A stretch of DNA of 64,000 nt. Source: Micromonospora cabrerizensis (lineage in GTDB: Bacteria > Actinomycetota > Actinomycetes > Mycobacteriales > Micromonosporaceae). The stretch spans positions 62,001-126,000 of the forward strand of contig NZ_JAKKFI010000046.1 in assembly GCF_022230955.1 (NCBI RefSeq), read 5' to 3'. Numbering within the stretch: position 1 is the first letter of the stretch; every line of letters starts with the position of its first letter. Position numbers and translations under genes: made by a program. The notes below the pieces were generated by a model that did no database searches, was not told where the DNA came from, and saw only the letters and a list, made by a program, of their open reading frames with translations. This document shows positions 44,584 through 54,080 of the stretch, piece after piece.

Positions 44584-45363
44584 TCAGCCCGCTGACTCAC
44601 GACGCTGGTTGGGGAGCCCGCGCATTCGGGTGCGCACCACCAGGTCGTGTAGGGCGTCCACGGCTGCCGGGTCTACGCGCTCGGGCAGCACCGAGATGTC
44701 CCGGGCCGTCTCCAGCTCCGCGCGCAGCCGCGACACGTCGGTGGCGAGCCGCCCTGTAACGCCCGCGGGGAGCGGGCCATGCTCGGCCTCCCGTTTGGCG
44801 GCAATGAGACCCGGTACGTACGACAACCTCGTTCCGAGCACGGCAAGGTTCGTCTCTACGCGGCCGGTCCGCATCAGGTGGATCCCGGTGAGCAGGACCC
44901 GCAGCGTGTACAGAGCAGGCTTGAGCTGCCCGGTCTTGGCGTACAACTTCTCCTGGGTGGCCGCGAATCCGAGGTAGTGGTGCGCATGGTGACGGGTGAC
45001 CAGCCTCGGGGCCAAGGAGATGAGGTCGGCGTGCACCGCGGTGGTCACCACCACCAGCGGTGACAACAGCTGCTCCAGAACATACCCGTTGCGGCTGTTC
45101 AGCAGCTTGACGAACTTCAGCAGATCATGGCTGACCACGTCCAACTCGACGTCGTCGCGCACGCCCATGTGCTGCAACGTCTGCGGACCGGTGCGCAACC
45201 CGACGACCTCCTCGGGCGAGAGCAGGTGCACGGCCCGCAGATCCAGATCGGAGTCGACGGACGCGAATCCGTACAGATGCGCACCGCTGACGGTGGCGAA
45301 CAGCAGCGGACGGGGCAGGGCGCACGCTGCCTCGGCGGCCCACGGCGGCACCTCGGTGGTCAC
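44584..45363 (-). CDS. RlaP-like nucleotidyltransferase (DNA polymerase beta superfamily), gene B
   Basis: 259 aa from GTG 45363, overlapping the upstream homologue's stop as GTGA. The nucleotidyltransferase core is VSGAHLYGFASVDSDLDLRAV (G-x8-10-DxD with D37/D39 approximately), followed by DDVELDVVSHDLLKFVKLL and NGYVLEQLLSPLVV, as in the RlaP family (Pfam PF10127) known from phage T4 and bacterial RNA-repair loci. The Ser after the first Gly is replaced by Ala here, which may alter activity. The last 90 residues are helical. Two homologous genes in tandem suggest a heterodimer. Confidence 0.8.
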   Translation of the reverse strand: MTTEVPPWAAEAACALPRPLLFATVSGAHLYGFASVDSDLDLRAVHLLSPEEVVGLRTGPQTLQHMGVRDDVELDVVSHDLLKFVKLLNSRNGYVLEQLLSPLVVVTTAVHADLISLAPRLVTRHHAHHYLGFAATQEKLYAKTGQLKPALYTLRVLLTGIHLMRTGRVETNLAVLGTRLSYVPGLIAAKREAEHGPLPAGVTGRLATDVSRLRAELETARDISVLPERVDPAAVDALHDLVVRTRMRGLPNQRRESAG

Positions 45364-46034
45364 GACAGGTTCCTTTCCCGTACAGCCGTGAGCAGCCCAT
45401 CCACCTCAACCCGATCGGGTTGGTCAGGCAACGTGGTGGTGGCGGTCGCGTCGGCGAGTTCAACCAGCAGGTCCGCCGCCCAGGCGGCGACCTCGTCCCA
45501 GGGCAACTCGCCGCGCCGCACCGCGAGCAGCCGGTCACGCAGGTGACGAACGTCGACCAGCACCTCCCCGGTCCGCAGCACATGCGCTCCGGCGATCAGC
45601 AGCCGGATCATGTGCATGGCCTGCTTGTGATTCGTTTCGCCGGTGCGCTCGCGGCGGGCCGCCACTCGGTTGAGCTGATCCCGGGCGTAGTTGCCGTAGG
45701 TCTCCGCCACCCGCCTCGACAGGAACGCCTGCCGTGCCGCCAGCAACCACTCCCCGTCGATGGTGATCGTCTCAACCAGCGGGGACCAGAGCACCTCCAG
45801 GACTGTCGGGTTGCCCTGCAGGGCCAGGAAACAGAAGCGTTCGAACTCCCAGGAGAACTGCTCCACCGCCGGACCGTCGAGGTGAGTGGGCGGCTTGTCG
45901 AGGTGCCAGAACGCCCGCGTGGGCGCCACGAACACACCACGCCGGTCGTAGTCCGAGGCCAGGTCATGCAACCCGTACGCCCGCGACCCGACCACCACGG
46001 CGAGAGCCGTATGCCGCTCGACAAGCTCGATCAC
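45360..46034 (-). CDS. RlaP-like nucleotidyltransferase, gene A
   Basis: 224 aa from GTG 46034; a TTG at 46052 is also possible and neither has a strong ribosome site. The core is VVVGSRAYGLHDLASDYDRRGVFV (GS-x10-DxD), followed by WEFERFCFLALQGNPTVLEVLWSP, both diagnostic for the RlaP-type family. KQAMHMIRLLIAGAHVLRTGEV matches the equivalent helix in gene B, confirming common origin. Family members are linked to RNA repair or modification. No RtcB, RNA ligase or HD partner is nearby. Possibly one half of a two-subunit enzyme. Confidence 0.82.
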   Translation of the reverse strand: MIELVERHTALAVVVGSRAYGLHDLASDYDRRGVFVAPTRAFWHLDKPPTHLDGPAVEQFSWEFERFCFLALQGNPTVLEVLWSPLVETITIDGEWLLAARQAFLSRRVAETYGNYARDQLNRVAARRERTGETNHKQAMHMIRLLIAGAHVLRTGEVLVDVRHLRDRLLAVRRGELPWDEVAAWAADLLVELADATATTTLPDQPDRVEVDGLLTAVRERNLS

Positions 46035-46099
46035 GCCCGGGACGCTACCCAATCACCGTCCCGCACGCGCCACCCTTTTCGCGTGTCAGGTAGGCCGGC

Positions 46100-46116
46100 T
46101 CGACCCGGATTCGAGG
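46100..46116 (+). promoter_or_regulatory. SARP box upstream of the FGD-cofC operon
   Basis: TCGACC at 46100 and TCGAGG at 46111 are spaced 11 bp, about 57 bp before the FGD ATG; a further TCGAGG is at 46142. TCGAG-type direct repeats at one helical turn are the known binding pattern of SARP activators such as ActII-ORF4 and DnrI. The same pattern occurs at 49765-49804 and 60119-60194. Confidence 0.6.
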
Positions 46117-46172
46117 CGTCCGCTAACCGCTGCCCCGATCGTCGAGGCACCGACGAAGAACAGGGGTGGCAG

Positions 46173-47177
46173 ATGGTCAGGTTCGGCTACAAGGCCTCCG
46201 CCGAGCAGTTCGGCCCACAAGAGCTGCTCGAGTACGCGGTGCTCGCCGAGGAGTGCGGCTTCGACTCGGTCTTCGTCAGCGACCATCTCCAACCGTGGCG
46301 GCACGACGACGGGCACGCGCCGGCCGCGCTGCCGTGGCTGGGTGCCCTGCTCGCGCGTACCCGCACGGTGGTGGTGGGCACGAGCGTGCTGACCCCGACG
46401 TTCCGCTATCACCCGGCTGTTGTCGCGCAGGCCTTCGCCACGCTGGGTTGCCTCGCTCCCGGCCGGGTGGTGCTGGGTGTCGGCTCCGGTGAGTCGCTCA
46501 ACGAGGCGCCTCTGGGCACCACTTGGCCGACGCCGGCGGAACGGCTGGCCAGGCTGACCGAGGCTGTCCAGCTGATCCGCCGACTGTGGACGGAGGACCG
46601 GGTGACCTTCGGCGGGCGGTGGTACCGCACCGACCGGGCCACCGTCTACGACCGCCCGGCCCGTCCGGTGCCGCTCTACATCGCCGGCGCCGGGCCGGTG
46701 GCCGCGCGGCTCGCCGGCCGCGAGGGGGACGGCTTCATCTGCACCAGCGGCAAGGGCCACGAGCTGTACGCGGAAACGCTGCTCCCCGCCGTGCGGGAGG
46801 GCGCCGGCCAGGTCGGCCGAGCGGCAGACGACATCGACCTGACGATCGAGCTGAAGGTGTCGTTCGACCCGGACCCGGATCGGGCACTGCGTGACACCGC
46901 CCACTGGGCCGCGCTGGCGCTCACCGCCGAGGAGAAGACCGGCGTGGACGACCCGGTCGAGATGCAGCGCCGGGCGGCGGCGCTGCCGCTGAGCCGGGCC
47001 GCGAGCCGGTGGATCGTCTCGTCGGACCCACTCGAGCACGCGGCCCGCGTCCAGGAGTATCTCGACCTGGGTTTCCGGCACCTGGTTTTCCACGCTCCCG
47101 GGCCGGACCAGGCGCAGTTCCTCAGCCTCTACAGCACGAAGGTGCTGCCCCTGCTCCAGGCCGACGCGCGGGTGTGA
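46173..47177 (+). CDS. fgd: F420-dependent glucose-6-phosphate dehydrogenase
   Basis: 334 aa luciferase-like barrel from ATG 46173; the longer frame upstream is antisense to the nucleotidyltransferase. It resembles mycobacterial FGD1 over nearly its whole length: GYKASAEQFGPQELLEYAV, VSDHLQPWRHDDGHAP, GTSVLTPTFRYHPAVVAQAF, GVGSGESLNEAP, AGREGDGFICTSGKG and HLVFHAPGPDQAQFL. The enzyme oxidises glucose 6-phosphate to 6-phosphogluconolactone and reduces F420, feeding F420H2 to reductases. Its stop overlaps the cofC start. A SARP-type box precedes it, placing it in the polyketide regulon rather than a housekeeping locus (inference). Confidence 0.93.
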   Translation: MVRFGYKASAEQFGPQELLEYAVLAEECGFDSVFVSDHLQPWRHDDGHAPAALPWLGALLARTRTVVVGTSVLTPTFRYHPAVVAQAFATLGCLAPGRVVLGVGSGESLNEAPLGTTWPTPAERLARLTEAVQLIRRLWTEDRVTFGGRWYRTDRATVYDRPARPVPLYIAGAGPVAARLAGREGDGFICTSGKGHELYAETLLPAVREGAGQVGRAADDIDLTIELKVSFDPDPDRALRDTAHWAALALTAEEKTGVDDPVEMQRRAAALPLSRAASRWIVSSDPLEHAARVQEYLDLGFRHLVFHAPGPDQAQFLSLYSTKVLPLLQADARV

Positions 47178-47806
47178 CCGCGACCGAACGTCCCTGGACC
47201 GTCCTGGTGCCGCTGAAGCGACTGGACCGGGCCAAGAGCCGGCTCGCCCTCCCCCCGGCGCTGCGTCGGGCGGTCGCGGAGGCGATGGTCGTCGACGTGC
47301 TGACCGCCGCCGCCCCGCTGTCGCGGGTGTACCTGGTGAGCGAGCAGTCGGCCGCAGACCGTTACGGCGTACCGGTGCTGCCGGACCCGGGCGGCGGCCT
47401 GTCGGCTGCCGTGGCGCACGCCGCCGCCCAGTTCGACGGCCCGGTCGCGGTGCTCTCCGGCGACCTCCCGGCGGCCCGCCCCGCCGAGCTGGCGGCGGCG
47501 CTGGCCGCTGCGGCGAAGCTGGACACGGCCGTGCTGGCAGACACCCCCGGGTCGGGCACCACTCTGCTGACCGCGCGTCGCGGGTGTTGGCTGCGGCCGG
47601 CGTACGGGCCGGACTCGCACCTGCGGCACGTCACCGCGGGGATGGCCGATCTCACCCGCCGACTTGCGCTGCCCGGTCTGCGCCGGGACGTGGACACCGT
47701 GGCGGATCTCCGGGAAGCCGTGCGGCTGGGCGTCGGCCGGGCCTCGACCGGGTTGCTGGCGGCGACCGGTCACGCCTGCGCCGGGAGCCCGTGGCTTCGG
47801 GTCTGA
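47174..47806 (+). CDS. cofC: 2-phospholactate / phosphoenolpyruvate guanylyltransferase (F420 biosynthesis)
   Basis: 210 aa from GTG 47174, overlapping the FGD stop. The family start VLVPLKRLDRAKSRLA is clear, followed by VLPDPGGGLSAAVAHAAAQF, VLSGDLPAARPAEL (metal-binding D) and LLTARRGCWLRPAYGPDSHLRHV, all typical of CofC/FbiD. The enzyme makes the activated phosphoenolpyruvyl- or lactyl-diphospho-guanosine that FbiA joins to FO. fbiA and fbiB are not in the window, so a second CofC copy here would support a cluster-specific boost of F420. Confidence 0.93.
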   Translation: MTATERPWTVLVPLKRLDRAKSRLALPPALRRAVAEAMVVDVLTAAAPLSRVYLVSEQSAADRYGVPVLPDPGGGLSAAVAHAAAQFDGPVAVLSGDLPAARPAELAAALAAAAKLDTAVLADTPGSGTTLLTARRGCWLRPAYGPDSHLRHVTAGMADLTRRLALPGLRRDVDTVADLREAVRLGVGRASTGLLAATGHACAGSPWLRV

Positions 47807-47825
47807 CCGGGCAGTTGAACCACGG

Positions 47826-47863
47826 CGACCGCGGCAACCGGACACCGCCGGCTGCCGCGGTCG
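47826..47863. terminator. nested hairpin terminator between convergent genes
   Basis: Inner stem CGACCGCGGCA (47826-47836 with 47853-47863) and outer stem TGACCGGGCA (47804-47813 with 47873-47882) enclose the whole gap between cofC and the minus-strand gene, so it can stop transcription both ways. Confidence 0.75.
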
Positions 47864-47879
47864 TGCTGTTGGTGCCCGG

Positions 47880-48722
47880 TCAGTCCCGGTGGGCCGTCAC
47901 GCGGCGGACGTCCAGGCGGACCCCCTGACCCCAGAGACGGTCGGCGAAGAGCGCCAGGCCCACGGTGAGCTGGCGGGGAGCGGCGGACTCCTCCGGTCGG
48001 CCGTTGTCCCGCATCGCGTACCGGGCGTCGAGCGCCCGGTGGCCGATGCGGTTGACCCGCAGCACCTCGGCGTCCCCCACGTGCCAGCACGCGGTACGCC
48101 GGTCCGCGTCGTAGGTGAGGGTCAGCGCGTGCACGTCGGCGGGCTGCCGGTCGAGCACCGGCACCGCGTAGGAGAACCCGGCGTAGCCGTGCGGCGGGAA
48201 GGCGAGCCGCTCGTAGACGGCGAAGACACAGCGGTCGGTGACGATGAAATCGAAGACCATGCCCGTCTCGCGGTCCATGCAGATCAGCGCCGCCGCCCCC
48301 AGCCGCAGGTCCCGGTGCGGGTCGGTGACCGCGTCGCCGTACGTGTGCCGGTCCAGGCCGTACGCCTCGACGGACAGCTCGGCGCGGACGGTGAAGCGGC
48401 CGGCGGGCACGGCGAACCCGGGGAGACCGTCGGAGGTGTCCCGGTTCGCCATCAGCGCCCAGCGCAGGTGGTCGGTCTCCGACAGCGGCTGCGGCGGTTC
48501 CGCGAACGCGGGATGCCCGGTCGCCGGGTCGGTGCCGGTGGGGGCGACCGTCAGGCCGTCGGGGCCGGTCCGCGGCACGCCGTCCCCCGCCGGGAAGCCG
48601 GGCACCGGGCGCAGCCGCCAACGCGCCGTCTCATCGCCGACCGAGAGCGGGCCCGAGAAGTCGTCCCGCAGCACCTCTCCGGTCGGGGCCACTCGGGTCG
48701 ATGCCTCGGATTCGATGCTCAC
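47880..48722 (-). CDS. hypothetical beta-rich protein (DUF6081-like)
   Basis: 280 aa from GTG 48722, with GGAGG five bases upstream (an upstream GTG at 48728 is too close to it). LRDDFSGPLSVGDETARWRL and [19 protein letters not shown] at the start, then RFTVRAELSVEAYGLDRHTYG and MDRETGMVFDFIVTDRCVF, suggest a concanavalin-like jelly roll; it resembles what is annotated as DUF6081 (recollection, not checked). No signal peptide. It follows the NmrA-like gene by 29 bp on the same strand, so it falls under the same SARP-box promoter. Function unknown; a binding or cyclisation aid for the polyketide is possible. Confidence 0.7.
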   Translation of the reverse strand: MSIESEASTRVAPTGEVLRDDFSGPLSVGDETARWRLRPVPGFPAGDGVPRTGPDGLTVAPTGTDPATGHPAFAEPPQPLSETDHLRWALMANRDTSDGLPGFAVPAGRFTVRAELSVEAYGLDRHTYGDAVTDPHRDLRLGAAALICMDRETGMVFDFIVTDRCVFAVYERLAFPPHGYAGFSYAVPVLDRQPADVHALTLTYDADRRTACWHVGDAEVLRVNRIGHRALDARYAMRDNGRPEESAAPRQLTVGLALFADRLWGQGVRLDVRRVTAHRD

Positions 48723-48751
48723 TGCCACCTCCAGAAAGGGGAACCGTCAGT

Positions 48752-49663
48752 TCAGTTGTTGCGCGGCACGCCGGCGGACGGGGGCGCACTGTGTGCGGAG
48801 CTCACCGCCCAGCCGGTCCGCGCCAGCCAACCGGTGAGGGTGAGCAGTTCGGGGAACTGCCGGCGCAGCGCGGGGATGTCCGCCCGGTAGCCGATCCGGT
48901 TCAGCCAGCCGTACGCGGTCGCCTGCCACTCGCTCTGCCGTCGCAGCTCCGCCATCGGCACCGGCTCGAACCGGGTGGGCAGCCCGGTGTGGCGCTGGAA
49001 CGCTTCGGCGATCTGGTCACCGGTCAGCTCGTCCCCGGCCAGCTCGACCTTCGCCCCGATGGTGGACGGGTCGTCGAACGCCGCCGCGGCGAAGAACCCG
49101 ATGTCGCCGGAGGCGATCATCTGCAACGGTTTGCCGGGGGCAAGGCCACGCCGGTACACCAGCCCGCCGTCCTCCAGCAGCGGCGGGTACTGACCGAAGT
49201 TGTCCATGAAGTAGGTGGGGCGCAGGAAGGTCGCGGGCAGATCGTGCTTGCGGATCCGCTCCTCGATGCGCAGTTTCGCCTCGCGCCAGAACACCCCCTC
49301 CGGGCGTTCGGCCCCGCCGACCGAGCTGTGCACGAAGTGCCCCACCCCGATCTCTCCGGCCACGTCGGCGATGTTGACGCCGTGCCGCTCCTCCGCAGGC
49401 ACACCGCCCTGACTCAGCGGCGTCTGCACGCTGAACACCCCGTACGCCCCGGTCATGGCGGCACGGATCGACCCGATGTCGTCCAGGTCGCCGACGACCA
49501 GCGTCGCGCCCAGGGCCCGCAGCTCCCGGGCCGCGGGTCGCTCTGGGTCCCGGACGAACGCGTGCACCGGCCAGCCCCGGCGCAGCAGGTGCCGGGCGGT
49601 CCCACCGCCCTGCTTCCCGGTTGCGCCGAAGACCAGCACCCACCGGTCTGCGCGTGATGACAC
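48752..49663 (-). CDS. NmrA-like NAD(P)-binding protein
   Basis: 303 aa from GTG 49663, with GAGGAGG six bases upstream; the frame extension to 49744 is unlikely. The Rossmann motif is VFGATGKQGGGTARHLL, followed by VVGDLDDIGSIRAAMTGAYGVFSVQ and FLRPTYFMDNFGQYPP, as in the NmrA/HSCARG atypical SDR group, which lacks the YxxxK pair. Members act as redox sensors or as reductases in aromatic polyketide pathways. It is divergent from the F420-type reductase gene with four SARP repeats between them. Confidence 0.87.
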   Translation of the reverse strand: MSSRADRWVLVFGATGKQGGGTARHLLRRGWPVHAFVRDPERPAARELRALGATLVVGDLDDIGSIRAAMTGAYGVFSVQTPLSQGGVPAEERHGVNIADVAGEIGVGHFVHSSVGGAERPEGVFWREAKLRIEERIRKHDLPATFLRPTYFMDNFGQYPPLLEDGGLVYRRGLAPGKPLQMIASGDIGFFAAAAFDDPSTIGAKVELAGDELTGDQIAEAFQRHTGLPTRFEPVPMAELRRQSEWQATAYGWLNRIGYRADIPALRRQFPELLTLTGWLARTGWAVSSAHSAPPSAGVPRNN

Positions 49664-49764
49664 GGCCGCCTCCTCGTACCTCGTCGCGATCCGCGCGGAC
49701 CTCCCGGCCACCGCCGGCGCCGCACCCTGCCGCCGAAGGCTCACCGACCGGGATAGAGCCGGGT

Positions 49765-49804
49765 TCGAGAGCCAGTCGAGGCCGGATTCGAGTCAGTCTC
49801 GAGC
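49765..49804. promoter_or_regulatory. four-copy SARP operator between NmrA-like and PPOX genes
   Basis: TCGAG occurs at 49765, 49776, 49788 and 49799, spaced 11, 12 and 11 bp, the arrangement bound by SARP activators of aromatic polyketide clusters. It lies 100-115 bp from either divergent start (49663 minus, 49920 plus) and could drive both operons. Confidence 0.72.
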
Positions 49805-49919
49805 CCGCTTCCAGTCCGGAGCGAGCCCTCGCTCGGACGATCAGGGCCCCCGGCGTGACCACACGTCGGGGCCCCGGTGTGACAGCGCGGGGCGAGATGC
49901 CGACGAGGGGCAGGATGAC

Positions 49920-50345
49920 GTGATCTTCACCGCGGACGAGCTCGAGTACCTGAAGTCGCAGCGACTCGGCCGGCTGGCCACGATCCAGCCGAACGGCAGC
50001 ATCCAGAACAACCCGGTCGTCTACTGGTACAACGCCGAGGCGGACTGCATCGACATCGGTGGACGCGCGATGGCCACCACCCAGAAGTTCAAGAACGTGG
50101 CCGCGAACGGCAAGGCGTCCTTCGTCATCGACGACGTGGTGTCGCGGCGGCCGTGGCGGGTGCGGGGCATCGAGATCCGCGGCCACGCGGAGGCGCTCAT
50201 CGACCAGCCGGTCCCGCCGGAGCTGGAGTTCCTCTCTCCCGAGCTGATCCGCATCCGCCCGCAGCGCCTCTTCACCTGGGGTCTGGACCCGGAGCAACTC
50301 GCGATGGTGCGACGGAACGTCACCCCCGCTGGCGCGACGCACTGA
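49920..50345 (+). CDS. PPOX-class F420-dependent oxidoreductase
   Basis: 141 aa split-barrel protein from GTG 49920. FTADELEYLKSQRLGRLATI and GSIQNNPVVYWYN are the usual start of this class, KFKNVAANGKASFVIDDV forms the cofactor-phosphate side and RGIEIRGHAEAL and IRIRPQRLFTWGLD complete the fold. Such proteins use F420H2 (or bind FMN/biliverdin) to reduce enones or quinones; OxyR in oxytetracycline synthesis is a related fold. First gene of a three-gene operon with the transaldolase-like and fbiC genes under the SARP repeats. Confidence 0.88.
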   Translation: MIFTADELEYLKSQRLGRLATIQPNGSIQNNPVVYWYNAEADCIDIGGRAMATTQKFKNVAANGKASFVIDDVVSRRPWRVRGIEIRGHAEALIDQPVPPELEFLSPELIRIRPQRLFTWGLDPEQLAMVRRNVTPAGATH

Positions 50346-50425
50346 CCGCGGCGACGAGACCGTACCCGGCCACCCACGTCGCGCCCGGTGGACCGGGCGT
50401 GCGGACGTACAAGGAGACGACAGCT

Positions 50426-51478
50426 GTGACCGAGAACCTTCGTCAGCTCGCGGAAGCGGGCGTGACCATCTGGCGCGACGATCCGGCGACCGCCGGCCCC
50501 GGTCATCCACTGGTGTCCGGCCTCGCCATCGGCGTCGCCGCGCTGCTCGCCGAGCTCACCGGCCCGCAGGGTGGCGCCGGGCTCGCCGGGGCGGACGGCG
50601 ACGTCGACGACGCCGTGCGGGGGGCCGCCGCAGGGGTGGCTCAGCGGGCCGCGGACGCACTGCGACCGAGGTACGACGCCTCGGGCGGCCGCGACGGCCT
50701 GGTGAGCCTGGAGATCGACCCCCGGCTGGCCGACGATCCCGACGGCACCGTGGCCGAGGCACGGCGGATCACCGAGCTGGTGGACCGGCCGAACCTGTTG
50801 CTCGCCGTCCCGGCCACGGCCGCCGCGCCCACGGCGGTGACCGCCCTGCTGGCCGAGGGGATCGGGGTGAACGTGACCCAGGTGTACGCCCCGGCGCAGG
50901 TGCGAAGCGTGCTCGACGCCGTACGGGAGGGGCTGACGGCCGCGGAGGGCTTTCCGCCCGCGATCGTCTCGGTGCCGGTGGCCGACGTGGACACCGAGGT
51001 TGACAAGCGGCTCTGGGCAATCGGCACGGACGGCTCGGCCCGACTGCGTGGCACCGCGGCCCTGGCCGGCGCACGGATGGCGTTCGCCGCGTTCGAAAAC
51101 GCCCTGCGCGTCCGCGGCTGGACCGACCTGACCGCCCTGGGCAGCCCTCGGCCACGGCTGGCCTGGACGTCGACGCAGGTCCGCGACCCCTACTACCTGG
51201 AGACCCGGTATGTCGACGAGTTGGTGGCCCCCGGCGTGCTGACCGTCCTGACGGCAGCCACCTTCGCCGCGGTGGTGGAGCAGAGCGAGGTGCGCGGCGA
51301 CACCGTGCACGGCTCCTACGAGGACGCCCACGGCGCGGTGGAGCGGCTGACCTCGATCGGCATCGACCACGACGACGTGCACCGGGTGCTGCGCGAGAAG
51401 GCGAACGCCCGGGCCACCACCGCCTGGCTACGGTTGCGCGACACGGTCGCCGCGGCCCAGCGTCAGCCGGTCGGCTGA
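50426..51478 (+). CDS. transaldolase-like protein lacking the catalytic lysine
   Basis: 350 aa from GTG 50426 with AAGGAG nine bases upstream. The C-terminal two-thirds follow actinobacterial transaldolase: [76 protein letters not shown] and [12 protein letters not shown]. However, the Schiff-base lysine of VKIPAT is Ala127 here (NLLLAVPAT), and the N-terminal GVTTNPSIF block is missing. It is therefore unlikely to be an active transaldolase. It is followed two bases later by fbiC. Possible regulatory or binding role, or new chemistry. Confidence 0.85.
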   Translation: MTENLRQLAEAGVTIWRDDPATAGPGHPLVSGLAIGVAALLAELTGPQGGAGLAGADGDVDDAVRGAAAGVAQRAADALRPRYDASGGRDGLVSLEIDPRLADDPDGTVAEARRITELVDRPNLLLAVPATAAAPTAVTALLAEGIGVNVTQVYAPAQVRSVLDAVREGLTAAEGFPPAIVSVPVADVDTEVDKRLWAIGTDGSARLRGTAALAGARMAFAAFENALRVRGWTDLTALGSPRPRLAWTSTQVRDPYYLETRYVDELVAPGVLTVLTAATFAAVVEQSEVRGDTVHGSYEDAHGAVERLTSIGIDHDDVHRVLREKANARATTAWLRLRDTVAAAQRQPVG

Positions 51479-51480
51479 GG

Positions 51481-54072
51481 ATGGCCGGTCGACGTACGGC
51501 CGCGCCGGAAGAGGTTGTCCCGGCCCGTTCGGCACTGCGCCGGGCCCTGCGTCGGGCCCGGGACGGGGTCAGCCTCGACGTCGGCGAGGCGGCGGTGCTG
51601 CTGGCCGCCCGTGGCGAGGATCTGGAGGAGCTGATCGGCGTGGCCGGCCGGGTACGCGACCAGGGCCTCGCCGCGGCGGGCCGACCTGGCACGGTCACGT
51701 ACTCACCGAAGGTCTTCATACCGCTCACCCGGCTGTGTCGGGACCGCTGCCACTACTGCACGTTCGCGACGGTCCCGCACCTACTGCCGGACGCGTACCT
51801 GAGCCCGGCTGAGGTGCTCGACATCGCGGCGGCGGGCGCCCGCGCCGGGTGCAAGGAGGCCCTGTTCACCCTCGGCGACAGGCCGGAGTCGCGCTGGCCA
51901 GCCGCACGCGAGTGGCTGGACGCGCACGGTTACCCGGACACGCTGGCCTACCTACGGGCGATGTCGATCCGGGTGTTGGAGGAGACCGGCCTGCTGCCGC
52001 ACCTCAACCCGGGAGTGCTGTCCTGGTCCGATTTCCAGCGACTCAAACCGGTGTCGGTCTCGATGGGGATGATGCTGGAGACCACGGCGACCCGGCTGTG
52101 GAGCGACCCGGGCGGGCCGCACCACGGCTCACCGGACAAGGAGCCGGCCGTCCGGCTGCGGGTGCTGGAAGATGCCGGCCGGTCGGCGGTGCCGTTCACC
52201 ACCGGCGTGCTGATCGGCATCGGGGAGACCCGGGCCGAGCGGGCCGAGTCACTCTTCGCGATCCGTCGGGTGGCCCGGGCCTACCGGGGCATCCAGGAGA
52301 CGATCGTGCAGAACTTCCGCGCCAAGCCGGACACCGCGATGCGGGACGTGCCGGACGCCGAGCTGACGGAGCTGGCCGCGACGATCGCCGTGGCCCGGCT
52401 CGTGCTCGGGCCGTCGGCCCGGATCCAGGCACCGCCGAACCTGGTCGGTGAGCAGCACGGGTTGATGCTGCGGGCCGGTGTCGACGACTGGGGCGGCGTC
52501 TCCCCGGTGACGGCCGACCACGTGAACCCGGAACGCGCCTGGCCTGCGTTGGACGAGCTGGCACGGTGGACCGAGCAGGCGGGTTTCACGCTGCACGAGC
52601 GGCTGGCGGTCCAGCCGGAGTACATCCGCCGCGGCGGTTCCTGGCTCGACCCACGCGTCCTGCCGCACGTCCGGGCGCTCGCCGACCCGGAGACCGGGCT
52701 GGCGGTGCCGGGCCGCCGGCCGACCGGGATCGCCTGGCAGGAACCAGCGGACGGCTGGCGCGCGAGTGGGCGGACGGAGCTGCACCTCGACGTCGACCGC
52801 CGACCGGCCGAGGACCGACGTCGCTCCGACTTCTCGGAGGTGTACGGCGACTGGGACGCGTTGCGGGAGCAGGCGAGGGCGACCACTGCGCCGGCCGGAG
52901 GCCGGCTCGACAGCGACGTGGCGGCCGCGCTGCGGCGCGCCGAGCGGGACCCGGCGGGGCTCGGTGAGCGGGATGCGTTGACGCTGATGACCGCCGAGGG
53001 GCCGGGTTTGGAGCAGCTCTGCGCGCTGGCGGACGCACTGCGCGCCGAGGCAGTCGGCGGCGAGGTGACCTACGTGGTGAACCGCAACATCAACTTCACC
53101 AACGTCTGCTACACCGGATGCCGGTTCTGCGCCTTCGCCCAGCGGCGCAGCGACGCGGACGCGTACACGTTGTCGGTGGCCCAGGTCGGTGACCGGGCGG
53201 TCGAGGCCTGGCAGGCGGGCGCCACCGAGATCTGTATGCAGGGCGGTATCCATCCCGACCTGCCGGGCACCGCGTACTTCGACCTGGCCGCCGAGGTGAA
53301 GCGGCGGGCGCCCGGGCTGCACCTGCACGCGTACTCGCCGATGGAGGTGGTCAACGGCGCCGCCCGCACCGGCATGTCCATCGAGGACTGGCTCACGGCG
53401 GCCCGCTCGGCCGGGGTGGACTCGCTGCCCGGCACGGCTGCCGAGATCCTGGACGACGACGTGCGGTGGATCCTGACCCGGGGCAAGCTGCCGGCGGCGA
53501 CCTGGGTGCAGGTGGTCACCACCGCGCACGGGCTCGGCATCCCGACCACCGCCACGATGATGTACGGGCACGTCGACAATCCTGCGCACTGGGTCGCCCA
53601 CCTGCGGCTCATCGCCCGCCTCCAGGACCAGACGAACGGCTTCACGGAGTTCGTCCCGCTGCCGTTCGTGCACACCAACGCGCCGGTGTACCTGGCCGGC
53701 ATCGCCCACCCGGGCCCGACGGAGCGGGACAACCGGGCGGTGCACGCGATGGCCCGCGTCCTGCTGCACGGCCGGATCCGCAACATCCAGGCGAGCTGGG
53801 TCAAGCTCGGTGTGGACGGCAGCCGCCTGATGCTGTCCGGGGGTGTGAACGACGTGGGCGGCACGCTGATGGAGGAGACGATCAGCCGCATGGCGGGCAG
53901 CCCGCACGGCTCCGCGAAGAGCGTCGCGCAGTTGCGGGAGATCTGCGCGCCGCTGGGCCGTCCGGTCCGGCAGCGGACCACGCTCTACGGCGAGGTGCCC
54001 GCCGAGCGGCGGGCGGCGGCAGGACCGGCGACACCCGAGCGGGCCTTCCTGCCGGTGATCGGGCACCACTGA
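51481..54072 (+). CDS. fbiC: bifunctional FO synthase (CofG-CofH fusion), F420 biosynthesis
   Basis: 863 aa with two radical-SAM domains: CRDRCHYC (Cys 86, 90, 93) in the CofG half and CYTGCRFC (Cys 543, 547, 550) in the CofH half, plus [14 protein letters not shown] and [13 protein letters not shown] before them and [18 protein letters not shown] late in CofH. It joins tyrosine with the pyrimidine 5-amino-6-ribitylamino-uracil to form FO, the F420 chromophore. ATG 51481 follows the transaldolase-like stop by two bases. Many actinobacteria keep fbiC apart from biosynthetic clusters; here it shares an operon with a PPOX reductase under SARP boxes. Confidence 0.97.
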   Translation: MAGRRTAAPEEVVPARSALRRALRRARDGVSLDVGEAAVLLAARGEDLEELIGVAGRVRDQGLAAAGRPGTVTYSPKVFIPLTRLCRDRCHYCTFATVPHLLPDAYLSPAEVLDIAAAGARAGCKEALFTLGDRPESRWPAAREWLDAHGYPDTLAYLRAMSIRVLEETGLLPHLNPGVLSWSDFQRLKPVSVSMGMMLETTATRLWSDPGGPHHGSPDKEPAVRLRVLEDAGRSAVPFTTGVLIGIGETRAERAESLFAIRRVARAYRGIQETIVQNFRAKPDTAMRDVPDAELTELAATIAVARLVLGPSARIQAPPNLVGEQHGLMLRAGVDDWGGVSPVTADHVNPERAWPALDELARWTEQAGFTLHERLAVQPEYIRRGGSWLDPRVLPHVRALADPETGLAVPGRRPTGIAWQEPADGWRASGRTELHLDVDRRPAEDRRRSDFSEVYGDWDALREQARATTAPAGGRLDSDVAAALRRAERDPAGLGERDALTLMTAEGPGLEQLCALADALRAEAVGGEVTYVVNRNINFTNVCYTGCRFCAFAQRRSDADAYTLSVAQVGDRAVEAWQAGATEICMQGGIHPDLPGTAYFDLAAEVKRRAPGLHLHAYSPMEVVNGAARTGMSIEDWLTAARSAGVDSLPGTAAEILDDDVRWILTRGKLPAATWVQVVTTAHGLGIPTTATMMYGHVDNPAHWVAHLRLIARLQDQTNGFTEFVPLPFVHTNAPVYLAGIAHPGPTERDNRAVHAMARVLLHGRIRNIQASWVKLGVDGSRLMLSGGVNDVGGTLMEETISRMAGSPHGSAKSVAQLREICAPLGRPVRQRTTLYGEVPAERRAAAGPATPERAFLPVIGHH

Positions 54073-54080
54073 GCACGGGT

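Noticed and set aside
52249..54069. 606-codon open frame on the minus strand opposite fbiC
   Set aside because: Shadow of the radical-SAM gene; no motif or ribosome site.
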